This document shows, one piece after another, positions 1-13,200 of a DNA stretch of 64,000 bases (its first letter is position 1; every line of letters starts with the position of its first letter). Source of the stretch: Plutella xylostella (lineage: Eukaryota > Arthropoda > Insecta > Lepidoptera > Plutellidae); the NCBI RefSeq assembly GCF_932276165.1, contig NC_063995.1, positions 1,488,001 through 1,552,000 of the forward strand. The letters run 5' to 3'. The position numbers were made by a program, and so were the translations under genes. The notes beneath the pieces are model-generated. The model worked only from the letters and a program-made list of their open reading frames with translations, ran no database searches and had not been told where the DNA came from.

Positions 1-586
1 AGAGCATCATTTACTACATAATTCTATGACAATGCCAACCCTCGATTCCCTATTGCAGACCCTTAATAATTTAGATGAATACGAGTATGTAAAAACGTAG
101 TAATAAACGTTAATCGGTACGATTCTACAAAGCTCTGCTACGCGATGTACATTGTACACATCGATATTGGCCATTATTACAAAATATGGTTTTTGCTCTT
201 ATTTATGTAAGTTGTAAGTAAGTATTATGTAGTAGACATTATTTTTCCTTGTACTTGGGCTACTATATATTCGGATATTTTCAACTGTTCAGGATATACT
301 CGAAAATATTAGGTATATTGTATAACTACCACAACCATATTACTCGACTATTAATGAGCAAAAGTAACGAGCTACCACGCAGAGCCAGTTATGACCGTTC
401 AGATCATCTATCTATCTTAAACACGTCGTCCTAACCGAATTACTTAGCGTCACAAATTGTCGAGTAAATTTTTCTAAATCCTCATTATAAAGGGTCAAAA
501 ATTTGTCCTATCATTTACTTTTTCAGGTATAAGTTTGAGTGCCCGGGGTAGGTGGGTGAGGCCAGGTCCGGGTCGGACTCCGCGGA
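1..586. other. Downstream flank of PsGEF, probably including its 3' UTR
   Basis: AT-rich DNA after the PsGEF stop codon. No canonical AATAAA was found on the minus strand, so the transcript end may lie outside the window or use a variant signal. No other gene is seen. Confidence 0.4.
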
Positions 587-1211
587 TCAGAGCTCGCGGT
601 GGGCGGGCGGCGTGGGCGAGGCCGGCACCACGCACGCCGCCTCGGGCAGGAACACGCGCTCCTCCACCGCGTGCTTGTACGACGGGTCTATCTCCAGGTC
701 TACCATCGCTAGATCCGCCTCAAACGACTCCCACCCACAGGGCGATGAGTCCGAATACCGCTCCCCGCCCTCCGGCGTCAACTGAGCGCTCGGAGACGGC
801 CTGTCATACCTGTCATTCTTCTCCATACTATCCTCAGAAACGAAGTGGGAAGAGAAAGTCTGCGAGTCAGCCGGTGACAAGTTAGCAGAAGGCGTGTCGG
901 GAGTCGGTGCAGTTTTCCAGACGGAAGACAGCGGCCCTCGGACCGGCTGAGGCAACGGTGACTCTGAGTTGGTGGTGCGAACGTCAAAACTGACTCTGAC
1001 TTCTACTTTCTCGGATCGCTCCTCGACCAGCATGTTGAGGTGGGAGCGGTAGGAGCTGGCGGGGAGCAAGGCCAGGCTGGAGTGGCGCTGGAAGCTAGCC
1101 GCCGATACCTGGCGCTGCTGCGAGTCCAGGGTGGCCAGGGAGAACGTCAGCTGCGGGTCCGGCGAGTCCAGCGGCGACCCGAGCGGCGTGCTCATGGTGT
1201 GCGCGCGGTAA
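587..1211 (-). CDS. PsGEF: PsGEF exon 14 (C-terminal tail and stop)
   Basis: The acceptor ctttttccag precedes 1211; the split codon AT|T gives Ile. The exon encodes 208 residues to TGA at 587-589. The tail is Ser/Thr/Pro-rich and starts IYRAHTMSTPLGSPLDSPDP. No domain is seen. GC content and codon use resemble the other 3' exons. Overlapping plus-strand ORFs here are shadows. Confidence 0.84.
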
Positions 1212-4200
1212 CTGGAAAAAGCAAGCACCAATTTTGGTTTCGGGTGCACATTCGCGTTGCTAGCTTTACGTTTGCAATATTGTACTCAGCATGCTTAGCT
1301 AAAAGAGGATTCTTTCTTACATCTGTCGCTGGAGTAAGCTCTGCCAAACAGCTTTCAGGTCTATCGAGGGTGCCCGGAGCACAATCGTGCGCGTTCTAAA
1401 AGGAGTCCTGGGAGAGCAGGAGACCAGGGGACTGTCGCCACCAGGCCGGCCCAGGATTAACCGGAACTCGATGGCTGAAAGAAAACAAACAGTGTTATTC
1501 TATGCATCAACCAATATCTAGTTATTGATAACCAAAACGAATTAATCTGATGATAACAACTTACCCTTTTTCCTAACGTTGAATTGCGCATCCGACACGG
1601 AGCCCAGGGCCACTGGTTCTTCCGTGACGAACAGGACCCTGTCTCGGGAGACTGTGGCGAACAAAAGAAGGTCTGTGAACAGCAGCGCCCAGTAGGGCCT
1701 GATGGCTCGACCTTCCACCTTCGAGAGCTCGCCACCAAAGATCCATTGCCGACCCGGTATACTTAGAACGAAGGGCTGTAAGAGATGCATTCAGACATTA
1801 CTATTTTCTCCTTGTAGGAGATTTTTCCACCTTGATTCATTATGATATCTTTGAGCATGTAAATGGTAGCAAGAATTTAAGTTTCATGTGATACTGACCT
1901 TACACCTAGTGAACACTAGTCTACTCTCCAAGTCCGCGACTGACAGCAGCGGCTTCCCGTCGCCCGCCAGCCCCATCAGCCCTGACCCCGCTGTCACGTC
2001 TTGGTACGCATGCTGGAATAACGACCAAATAATTAGTATAGGTACTCAAGTTTGGATGTATTATAACAAAAGAGTAGCTAGGTATCTATATCATGTATTC
2101 TAGAGCACCTATGCTCTTGATAGCTAGAATCATGTAGGGTCTCGAAAAAGCCTTCATAGCAGAATCTTAGAGCAGCAGCGCAGTATTGCCTTTAAAGATT
2201 TAAGGACTTGTGGCATATTTCTGCTAGAACATTTCATTTGCCCATTTTGCCCCAAAATAAGCACATAAAGCATTTCCTTTCATTCTACCTTTTAAGTACC
2301 ATCAACCAACCTGCAACTGCTCAACAATAAGCTGCAGCTGTTTCTTCTCGAGCGCGTCATACGGCCCTGCGCCAGCCGCGGCGACGGCTGCCCTCATCAG
2401 CCTCAGGAGTTCCCGGAACTGCTCCAGGGGCTTGTGCACCAGCGACGTGATGTCGGGCCTCCGTCGCGGGATGGGCGGGCTGGTACAGAAGCGGGAGAAC
2501 GCGCCGCTCGGGTCCTTGGATTTCTTTACCTGGATGACATCGTCTTTTGTTAGATTCAGGGTGAAGATTTATTTATAAATAAACACTTTATTGTATAAAA
2601 AAGCAGTAACGAAAGATAATAATTACAAAGTTAGAGGTAATAATAATAATAATGTCCTCCTAGCCGAATTTCGACTACGGCGGCCAATCTCATTTGAGAT
2701 CAGCCATCTACGCAGGAGTAGATTATAGTGCCCAAGTGTGTGCGCAGTACACAGGAGCACTCTCTGTTCCATCACTCTCATAACCCAATGGGACGGATTG
2801 ACCGACACGACTGGAGAGAGCTAGGCGCAGGACCGACTGTTTTACATGCCCATCCGACAGCATGGATCGTTTCACTGTTTCGGACATCAGGTGATCAGCC
2901 TTCTAATTTTGTAATTCGGCGCGGTCGCGATTATCGGAATAATTGTGAATTTGGGTAATCACCAGCTGCTTTTAGGCATTATATTATAAATGGACAAGTG
3001 AATTTTGTGTGTGAACATCAAGATTTCTTTGGATTTCTCAAGCCCACGCCGAGCCTTGGACCTTCGATGTAACAATGTGAGCAAAACCTATCATATTTAT
3101 TATCATCTTATATCTATATCTATTATAACAGCCAAAAAGCAATATCTTCCGACCAAACTTTTAATTGGTGAAGAATACAATGAATACATCTACAGGTTTG
3201 CTTAATGCAAGCTAGTACTGAAAAAAGTAGATCGCTAGAATACAGAAAATTCGGATAGTAGGCACCGGCCATGGTAGTGAAAAAAAAAATAATAGACAAG
3301 ACTAGCTATTTAATTATAGTCCCTTGCATGGAATCAGTCACTTAAATATCTACAGAAAAAGTCAACTTACTAAGACGCAGTCAGCCCGTTTGAGTCCTAA
3401 ACAGTACTTCTTATAAAGACTAAGGAACAGAGGGGTCTTCTGCAGGTAGACCGCCACCACCGTGGACGTGTGGAACTCGGACTCCTCCTGGACCACGGCT
3501 TCGAGGATGTCTTCCGTCAGCCTCAGGATCTGGTGTCAACATTGATATGGTGAGGAAAGTTTGATGATAATGATGATGATTTATTATAGTTTTTATCATG
3601 TTGTTCGCTTTTTGATGGTGTAATTGAGCTAATGCTTATGGAAAAGTTCCATTTAAATTAGTATTCTCATTGGGATTATGTTAAAAGTAACTATATAATT
3701 TCGAGATCAAATTATTTATGTCTTCAGATTTGCCCAGTTTCAGGAACTAACCCACAGTTTAAACCCACCTATTTGTTTGCTCAGTCAAAAGTCTCAAGTT
3801 GGTTTTCCAGGGGTTTGTATGTGAGGGTCAATTTAACACAGATTTTGAAACACCCGTACACATTTCAATTTGATTCTCGTCTCGACCTTTCAGTGGAAAA
3901 CAGAACTATCTTCACACTTATATTATAACGCAACTATTCTACACTTCTCTAAAACCCACCTCCTCAATATTCTGGAACAGCAGTTGGTGATCATTCAGGC
4001 TGATCAGATCAGCTCGCTCCGCCAGGGGTGACACGAAGCGGATCATGCCGAACTGCAGGGTTGTCGCGTAGTGCTGCTCGCGCGCCACCACCGCCATCAG
4101 GGCGCGTCTCCGAGCGTCTGTTGTCAACCCTGGCGCCAGTGGGAGCGTCTGCAGGGATGGCGCAGGTTAGGGTTGCTTCTTTATGCTAACTTATTGGGTC

Positions 4201-7200
4201 AAATGAATTTTAGTAGGTTTTTTTTGTGAATTGAAAATTTTGCTGTAGAGCCAAGTCTGAGTCACTTTTCATTGGCTTACTTTGCAAAAGCCTATGACCC
4301 AGCCAGCTTATCACTTAAGTACGCCTATGCCTAATTTATTCTTATAGTGTTTATTAGAAATTTGGTATCTAGGTAATTAAATTTATCGGTAATCCAGATT
4401 CTTAAAGTATTTTGAAATCTGATATTATTCTATTATCTTTTAGGACCCTTTCTTCATTTTAGCCACTTATTTCGACCTTGTCAGAGTTGGACTCCTTCTT
4501 TAGGTTCATAAACTGTTAGTATGCACCTATCTAGGTATATATGCACCATTCGAGCATATTTTATTATTCATTTTTTCAAAGTGTTAAACTGTAAACATTT
4601 TTGTAAGAACCACCCGTAACAGTTAACTTGAAACCTGGGCGATAACGTTTGCTTGAGACTCCACTGGAATATCGTTTTAAAAGAATCGTCCTAAAGACTA
4701 TCATTATTCATCATCACAACCCATCATCACTGCTGAGGCACAGTTCTCCTTCCAATGAAGAAAGGGTTTTAGGTCTAGTCCACCACGATGCCTAGTGCGG
4801 GTTGGTGGACCCCCACACAAGCTAGCTTGTGCTGAGAGAGTTGTCGGGTAGGTGGTAAACCTGACTCTCAGATGTTTTCAAGCTGCCCGAAGGTCTCTGA
4901 CTAGGCTGACTTAACTCTTGCAAGGTGTAAGTGCTGCACAGCCCCCGTATTTTGTAACTTTTTGAGAGTTAGCAACCGGTGATAATTGGTATCAACTTAG
5001 AGACTTATTAACCGAAAACACCAAAAATCTTAGTGAAAGAAATATGCAAGAAGCCTTACAATATATCCTTACATTCAACATAAACGTTTGTGTAATCAGA
5101 TAAGTCAGTAAAAAGTTATTAATTAATAATGCTCTAAGTTGTCAGCCATTTTATACCAACCAACCCCACTCTGAGTTACATAATACGGGGGCAGGTAAAA
5201 GTTAAGGATATGTGCGCGATATATTGTGAAAGTAACAGATGGATGATTGGATGATTGATAAATAACAATGATACAACTAACTAAAGAGAGTGCAAAAAAA
5301 CAACAAAACTGAAAATTTGAAGCAATATATTTATTTGCACTAATATGGGTACAAAATAATATAAATTAAATTAAAAAACAATAATAAATAATAACAGGAA
5401 CCCTGATTAGGTAAACCCAATGGTTAATCCTTGAAATAAATTAAGACAAATAAGTTAATATGACTCTACATAAAAAAACAATAGTAACTAAAAATAAGCG
5501 GTTTCAAAGAAAATAACGGTCTAGATAAGTTCAATAAGTAATTTATGAACTGAATTGCATAAACAAAATCAATACCTACTGAGTATGAATTCGATACAAT
5601 TGATAATAGACACAATAATGATAAAATAAACACACCATGAGTCAAGGAAAAGAACATAAATTGAAAACAGTAACAAAATAAATAATAACAAAACAGCGAA
5701 AGGCTTAAACGTAACGATTCCCCTTTTATATGAATTTTACTTATTAGTAGTAAAATTGCTAACTACACTAACTAAAATTACTTGCTTAGTAATACACAAA
5801 CACACGGAAATAAACATTAAGTTAACCATTTTGTCAAAATAGTATAATAGTGGAATGTATGACGAAGTTTATACTCAACTGCTCTTTGCTGGATCATAAG
5901 AATCTGCCATTCTTCCAAAATTTAATGTGCCATTGTAGAAGAAGGTAAATTCTTTGATAGCAAAAGCAGTAATTCAAGTTTTTCTAAAACTCTCATAACG
6001 TTATTTTTTCTGTACGCGCAATACAAAATAAATAACAAAAATAATTCACTCAAATTAAAAACATAAAAAGTTACAAATAATAATAATAATGTAGTCAAAC
6101 TGAAACTTTACAAACTGAAATGATTAGATTTTCTTGATAATTTTGACCTAAAACTAGCACCAGCTTTCCCTTATAGTCCGAAAATAATTTAGAAGGAACA
6201 AAATATAAAAACATCATCTACCAATTTTCTACGGATGACTAGTATGCCACAACCATCTGGGACTGAGTTGATGTCACATAAATTCTCTTGGATGCTTCGA
6301 GTCTTCAACACTCAATCATTCTTTGTGTCCAATCAAAACAGTCCCAGAAACACTCAAAACAATTTGGACCAATCACACTATGATTCCGTTACCGACCTCC
6401 TTGGAGAAGGTGACTTGCGGTAGATGCAGCTTGCGTCTGTCGAGGGACTGGCTGGTGGAGGAGCAGGCGGTGGCGGGGCGCGCGGGGGCGGCGGGGGACG
6501 GGGGCGCGCGCGGGGACCGGGGGGCCGCGGGGGGCGAGCAGGGGGGCAGCGACGGCGCGGCCAGCGGCGCCGGCAGCGGCCGAGGACCTGTGCCATTGTA
6601 TGGAACACGCCTGAACGTCTCCAGATTCAGGACCGGGCCTGCTGATCTGGAATAAGAAATTATCAGCGTTAAAGACAGGGTTAATGAAGAGATTATTAAT
6701 GTTAAAATTATTGTTAATGTTAAAGATTATAAAAGAACTGGACCCAAAGACACATTACACAACTCACTTGATCAAATTCCTGATTTCCTCCTGCTCGAAC
6801 AGGACCACATTCTTGTTGTTCACAAAGACGATGTAGTCCCCGATCTTGAGGCCGGCGCGCTCGGCGGCGCCCCCCGGGGCCAGACGCTCCACGCGCGGGG
6901 GCTTGGTCCAGATCACTGTGAAGCCGAAGCCTCCAGCCGACCCTCGGGCTAGCCTGGGGAGGAAGATTATGCTGCGTTAAATATTGTTTGCTCTTGAGGT
7001 CTTACAAATTCTTGCCAGAGTCTTGAAAGCCATTGCCAGTAGCCCCCTGAACTCTACAATGCATGCTGAACTTGATACAGTCTAGTACTTAGATGAACCA
7101 GAAACATAGTATTTAGAGCTTCATGCTGCAGTCTCCTGACCCTTAATCGATCATTTATCAAGATTCCATCTCACTATGTCACGAAGAACCTTACTTTTTA

Positions 7201-10200
7201 GTCGTAGTGAAGGGAGTGCGTCCAGGCCTAGCCGGTTTCTTCGGCGCCGCTGCATCATCAGGCGGGTCGAGCTCCAGGTATCTGAGGAACAGGTGCTCGT
7301 CGGCTTCCTTCTGCAGCGCTGGAGTCACGCCCTTCGCCGGCGGCACTCCGGACACCACTGAGCCTGTGCAGTTGGATGCCAAGCCTGGAATCGAAATGGG
7401 TTGAATGTTAGATGGTGGTTGTTGAAAATAGTGTGTTTAGTGCGATAACTTTATCGGGGTGCCCCAATCTATATTGAGTCCAATTTACAACTTTATAGCC
7501 AGACGTTGCTCAGACGAGACGACTGGTAGGACACTTTAATGAAGGGGGAAACGTTTATATTGTTTGTAAATGGCATCGTCTATCGTTTCGACACTAGTAG
7601 ATCTAAGATGACGAGCGTCGGAAATAACAGCTTGAGCTCTACACAAACTTTTGCTTAGTTACAAAATAACCAGCATACCTTTATCATAGTGATTCTCCTT
7701 GGCGGAGTCATCGTTGGTGCTGGTGCCCTCCACGTTGTCGGTGGCCATCTTCTGTCTGCCGTCGGTCACGCTACCGTCCCTGGGGCATCGGTCCTGCCCC
7801 CTCGCCTCCTGCCCCCGCGCCTCCTGCCCCCGCCCAGACACTTGCGACTGCAGGAAGTAGGTGCCGGACAGGTCACCCTTAACTGCATCTTTCAGTGGGA
7901 ACGAGACACATCCTAGAAACTCGCTCCGCCTGTTGACAACGGAAATTGTAACATTAGAATATTATGGAGGTTGTTAACCTAATGTAATTAGCCGCTAGCC
8001 TCGTTGGGAGCGGGTGATCGAGTTACATAGTAATCACATTAGTTGCAGGCGGTGGCGCTGCGGCGCTCCCACGGTTGGGATATAGGCCAATAGGACTCGC
8101 GCTAACTGTAAACTGGACCGGTGGTGTACCTTTGGGTTAATCTTACACCTTTCCGAAAATGGAAGCCACCATAGGTAACTTTCAGCGTTTTTACTTTTAT
8201 TACAACCGCTAACCGTCCTGACGCTTACAAAAACAACGAAATAACAATTTGCGAAATCCGAGCAGCAGTTCTCATGTGATGCGATGATGTGATTAATAAT
8301 TGTGCTGATGAAAACGTCGTCGTGGTGAAATAATGTACCAATTTATTTAGTATTTCGTTCTCAAAACGTGACAAAAGATTTACGAATTCGATAGTACTCG
8401 TACTAGCAGTACAGTGATGTTATCACACCCGAGCTAACTGTTCGGAAGCCGCTCTGCACATAATTGCGTTTACTGAAACATTTCCGAAGGCGAAGTTTAA
8501 AATAGCTATGCAAATTCACCCCGCGCGGGGAAAGTGGCGTGCCAATGCCTTGAATAAATGACCTGACGCTTGCCAGCGACCTTGCCCCGGCTTCTAGGCT
8601 AGTTAGGGACCATTCTGACTACGCCCTACACGCTTGGCGAGACACATACTATGAGTAGGTCAGAGGGAAGTAGGCTTTGTACGGGAACAGAGCCCCCCGG
8701 ACCAGACGGCCTAATGACAGCCCCGTGCCAACAGGAGTGACCGACTTGGCACTCGCTGCTGTGTTCCATAACCTCTGGCCGAAATATGTTGGTCAGCATC
8801 GTTCGCTGGCCGACGCGACGGTACATAATTTATACGTTCGTTCACAGTAGGACTTATATTGTAGATTCTTACGAGGTATATAGGTGTGATTAATATTAAA
8901 ACATCAATAAACACAAAGATCAATTAAACCTACTGGATGTTATAACACAAAGGATTAAAAGGTTTACCCCTACTCGGGAACTTAACGACGAACATACAAA
9001 GCGAGGGTAATTTCGTTAATGGCTCATCGAATAGGTTTATAGGATATCAAATAGCGAGGTTACACACACAGCGGACTCCACGGAACATTACATTGATTAC
9101 ATCAAGATAGTAAATAGACTTCAGTGCTCAAGTGCCATATTGAATAGATCATCCCAGACAACGTATTACAGTTTAACTAGATACATAAATCATTCTTAGA
9201 CATCTATGGGACGTGCATGCCGGGCGGCCGGGCTCACGGAAGCTGCTAAGCATGCAAGGCCGGTTTGTAGGGCTTTCGTGTCTCCTGCAGCGGTCTCGTG
9301 CGGACTCCCTACACGGCGGAGTTCAGTGCATCCATGCTAACGAGTGACAGGGGGACACCAAGCATTCGCACTTACGGGGATGGTTGTCACTCTTCCTCGA
9401 GAATGGGCGGGCTGTCGCGGACGGAGGGGCTGCCCGACCCTGTCACTCTGTCGAGGATGTCTGCGGGGAGGCTATTCTTGCGCGCGCGGGGCTCGGGCGG
9501 GTCCCACTCGGGGAGGCTATTCTTTCTGCTGAGCTGCGCGCCGAGCTGCCGCTGCGCGTGCTGGTGGGCGCAGTGCTGGCGCGGCGGCGCGGGCGGCTCG
9601 CGCGCGCGCGCCTGGCTCAGCCCCGCCACCGTTTGCGACACGAACGACATGCCTACCGAGTTATGGAAATACAATATTCAAGCCCTCAAAAGGTATTTTG
9701 CCTCTCGAAGCCCTAAGTGATCCGTAAGAGTCCCTGTAGGCTCTAAAGTGCTTTCGCTTTCAAAGGTTTTCTTGGGTATTGGAAACGAGCCGTCGCGTTG
9801 GATACTCAAAACTGCCTCGGTTATCGATGTTGAACACGGAATGTAAAAAAAAGTTAAACGAAACAACGATGCATAATTAAAGTTACGAGGTAGTTTGCAC
9901 GTCAGAATGAAAGCGAGTGGTCGGAAAACGTTCACCGAATAAGCTTTCGTCACGCGAAACCGGAAAAGACCACTATAAAACGTGCTATTGCCTGCGTATC
10001 TGGCTGGCTGAAGGGGTATAATGGCCCCGACGGGGTGTGAAACCTTTTTGTGCGACGGAGGCCCTCCACAAGCACTGTGCTGAATGCCACTTCAAGACCG
10101 CAACAACACTAAAAAGCCTCCTTTCAGAGATTTTGGGACTTTTTGTTTCAGGCTTATCTTATATTATTTTTAATGCTCTATACAGCGTTGCTTTTTTAGT

Positions 10201-13200
10201 TCACTTTAACGTTGATGCGTACAATCATAAATTACATATGTACACATGTCGAAAAATAGTACGTCTTTTCATTACATTAATTAATATAAGCCTAACTACT
10301 TGCTGAAAAGAGTTCGTCTTAGAATCTTTTAAACTGTGATTTACAAAACTATTCCTTGAAAATAGATACGAGTACTTATTCGAGTATAGAGGAATAAGAA
10401 ATGACATATTTTTTTCGAGATGTGTTCCATTATTCTGGAAAAATACCTGCGTATTGATGAGAGGAATGCCCAAGGGGACGCCTCTGGGAAACCATTCATA
10501 ACAGAATATTTGTGCACAATAAGGTAGGAACGTCCTACCATATCTACAATTTCTACAGGTAGATAAACTAGTGTTGCCGCTTTTATCGATAGTTAAAGGT
10601 AAATTGATATTTATAAAGTATATTTATCAATAGTTACAGTATGCAAAATACTATATTTTAAAATTAAAAGGCTCACCATCGATCGATAGGATTGATGTAA
10701 AAAAATATGAATGTAGGTATTAACAAAAATATAGAATAGAATAGAACAAAAATTTCGCTTTTAAAGCCATCGATCTTTTGGCAACACTAGAACGAGCGTA
10801 CCTATGAATAATAAATTCCCTAAAGACTATCGATCACATACGTTTATTAAATGTTACCCTAGAAGATAATAGGGTATCCCGTCAGATTATTGAAATCAAT
10901 AAGCAATTTAGAAGAAGTTCAAGTTGTGTACATAATTGCTAATTAGACTGGCCAATTCTTCCATCACGGTGACAAACCCTTGTCTTTGTCACCGACACGA
11001 TTCTATTAAAATAAAAAAAAATACTTGCAGCAACCTGTATAAATGCATTATTCGACCTTTTTGACTGTATTTATAACTTGGCTAGGAAATACGTAACCTA
11101 AATGTTCTAACGGCTGGATCTAATGGGTTTGCGATGTTCGTTAGTTGCCGAAGCTAATTGACCGTGAAACGTAACTTGTGGCTCAAAAATAATATCTGAA
11201 ACTAGATCATTTGAGCTTTTAAAAGCTTTTTTAAGTTCAGATTGACCCGATTTTATTACAATTACTAAACTTGTAGGTAAGTAGACTGTTATTTTGTAAA
11301 GTTTCTAAGTTACAGCCTTATTTTTCCGCTGGCATTTGTTTCTGTTGCATAGGTAGCGATGTTCGGACAATGTACTATGTATGTAGTTTAATAAATCCTG
11401 CAAAGGAACACATATACGTAGCTCTCTCCATAGTGAGTGATTGAGTTTACTTTGTACTGCAAACCAAGATTATAAGTTTCAGTCCCGTATGGTCTCGTTG
11501 GTCAATAGTTATTACTATACCTCCACTTACCTGGATTTAAAATTACAAATAATTATGTAATAGTTTACTAATAATGGGTAAGAAATAATAAAATTCATTA
11601 AAATCACTGCGTTATTATTGGAATGTTGTATTTTTTGCGTAAACCCATCTAGGTACCTACAGTTGATAACCCCTTTCCCTACTCCAATTCCTAAAAACTT
11701 AAAACTAGGTACATAATTAGATTTAGTCACGAACGAAGAAAAAAGATGCTGAGATAAGAAGACTCTAGTAGTGAACCCCCTCTTCTTAACATTTTGAAGA
11801 CACTGGCAAAGTGCCAGAGATGTGGCCGGGGCCTACCGAGATTGATCAGGTTCCTTATGTCTGTTCCTATTTGGACAACATTTTCCACACCATTAAATTA
11901 TACATAGGATGTATGTATAAGACATGCTCCCGAAAAATTAAATAACATGTTTTACTGACTTATGTAGGTACCTACTAGTCAAACTAAACACATTCCCTAA
12001 GAAGTCAGCTCTTGAAAATTAACTAAAAAAGTAAATTTTCGACGATGTGTTTTTTTTTCAGTTTTACCAGTACATTAACTATGTGGTTTTATTCTTGGTG
12101 AGCTTGTAATTTTCATTCTGTAAGTATATTTTATAGGCTCAAAAATAGGATGCAATGAAAAGGATGGTAAGAATCATCTAGCACATATAATATTATATCA
12201 AATGTATGTGTGATGTGATACCTACCAATGTAGGTGAATTTCTTGATAACTTTTGATACATTTTTTTCATGCTTCAATATACTACTATGGTAGAGTTTTA
12301 CTACGTGTCACATACTCGTAGGTACCCAGTAAAGAGGAATGTTGGGTAATTCGCTATGCAAAGAAAAGGGCGTAACTCCTTCAGTGTTCTCATTTGCATA
12401 GTAGATCAGAGTTCGAAACTGAGAGCTTCAAAATCTTACTTTAACCTAAAAGTTAGAAGCATTTGTTAGTTTATCATTTTACAATTTAACTTTCTAATAT
12501 GGAAGAACTTGTAATACAAATAATCCCACTTATACACAAAATGAAATTATTTCGGATACTAGATACAGAATTGTTATTACCGTGAAATTTTTCGGTAACT
12601 GAAGTCCACTTCAGTAAAAATTAGGTCGAGATATGATTTACTTTCAGGTCGGAATAGTTCAGTCAAACATCACTCTCTCATTAAGAAGCTTATCTACCTT
12701 ATAATCGTGTAGAAATTACCCAGAGCGAGCGGCCACCAGCGACTCCACAATTTTAAACTTAATTCCGCCCCATTAACGATAACGATTTTTTTCTAAATGA
12801 TAACATTGATTAATGTGGAAATTAAATATTCAAATGATGTTGGCCGAATGGCTTCGGACACAAAGGACACTAGCCACTAATTTTGATCCTTACCGAGTGT
12901 GAAGCTCGAAAAGGCTGCCGGTGTAAGAAAAATCTTATTCTAAAAACCAAGATTCGCAACACCAAAGCCCTGCTAATTCACTCGGCACACACACTTCACA
13001 CACAGCGTCTTGTAGATTTTTTTATTTATTTCTCGGTAATGCGTAATTTTCGGGTGGAGGCGGCGTAAGTGACCCGGTGACGTGAGCGTCGGGCCCGGAC
13101 TGCCCGGGGGCGCGCGATCGATGCCGCCGCGCAGGCCCACACACCGCCACCCCTATATCTTATGTATGAGAGTGAAATATGCCGGAGGAAAAAGTGAAAA

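Larger units (their letters stand above)
4149..6372 (-). other. PsGEF intron 7 or short-isoform 3' UTR
   Basis: This 2.2-kb stretch separates the PDZ part from the RhoGEF part. It would be the 3' UTR of the short form down to about 5330 and intron for the long form. It is AT-rich, with an interspersed repeat at about 4700-4945. No further exon was found. Confidence 0.6.

Noticed and set aside
535..1399. Plus-strand ORFs rich in Arg, Pro and Gly
   Set aside because: They are antisense shadows of PsGEF exons 13-14, which have splice sites, phase and a PH domain.
6323..6655. Gly/Arg/Ala-rich plus-strand ORFs
   Set aside because: Products of the GC-rich Pro/Ala linker of PsGEF exon 7 read in the wrong frames.
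9298..9720. Plus-strand ORFs of 110-140 residues
   Set aside because: They overlap the minus-strand GC-rich ORF, show skewed Arg/Ala/Gly composition and lack any domain; the minus frame looks more coding-like.
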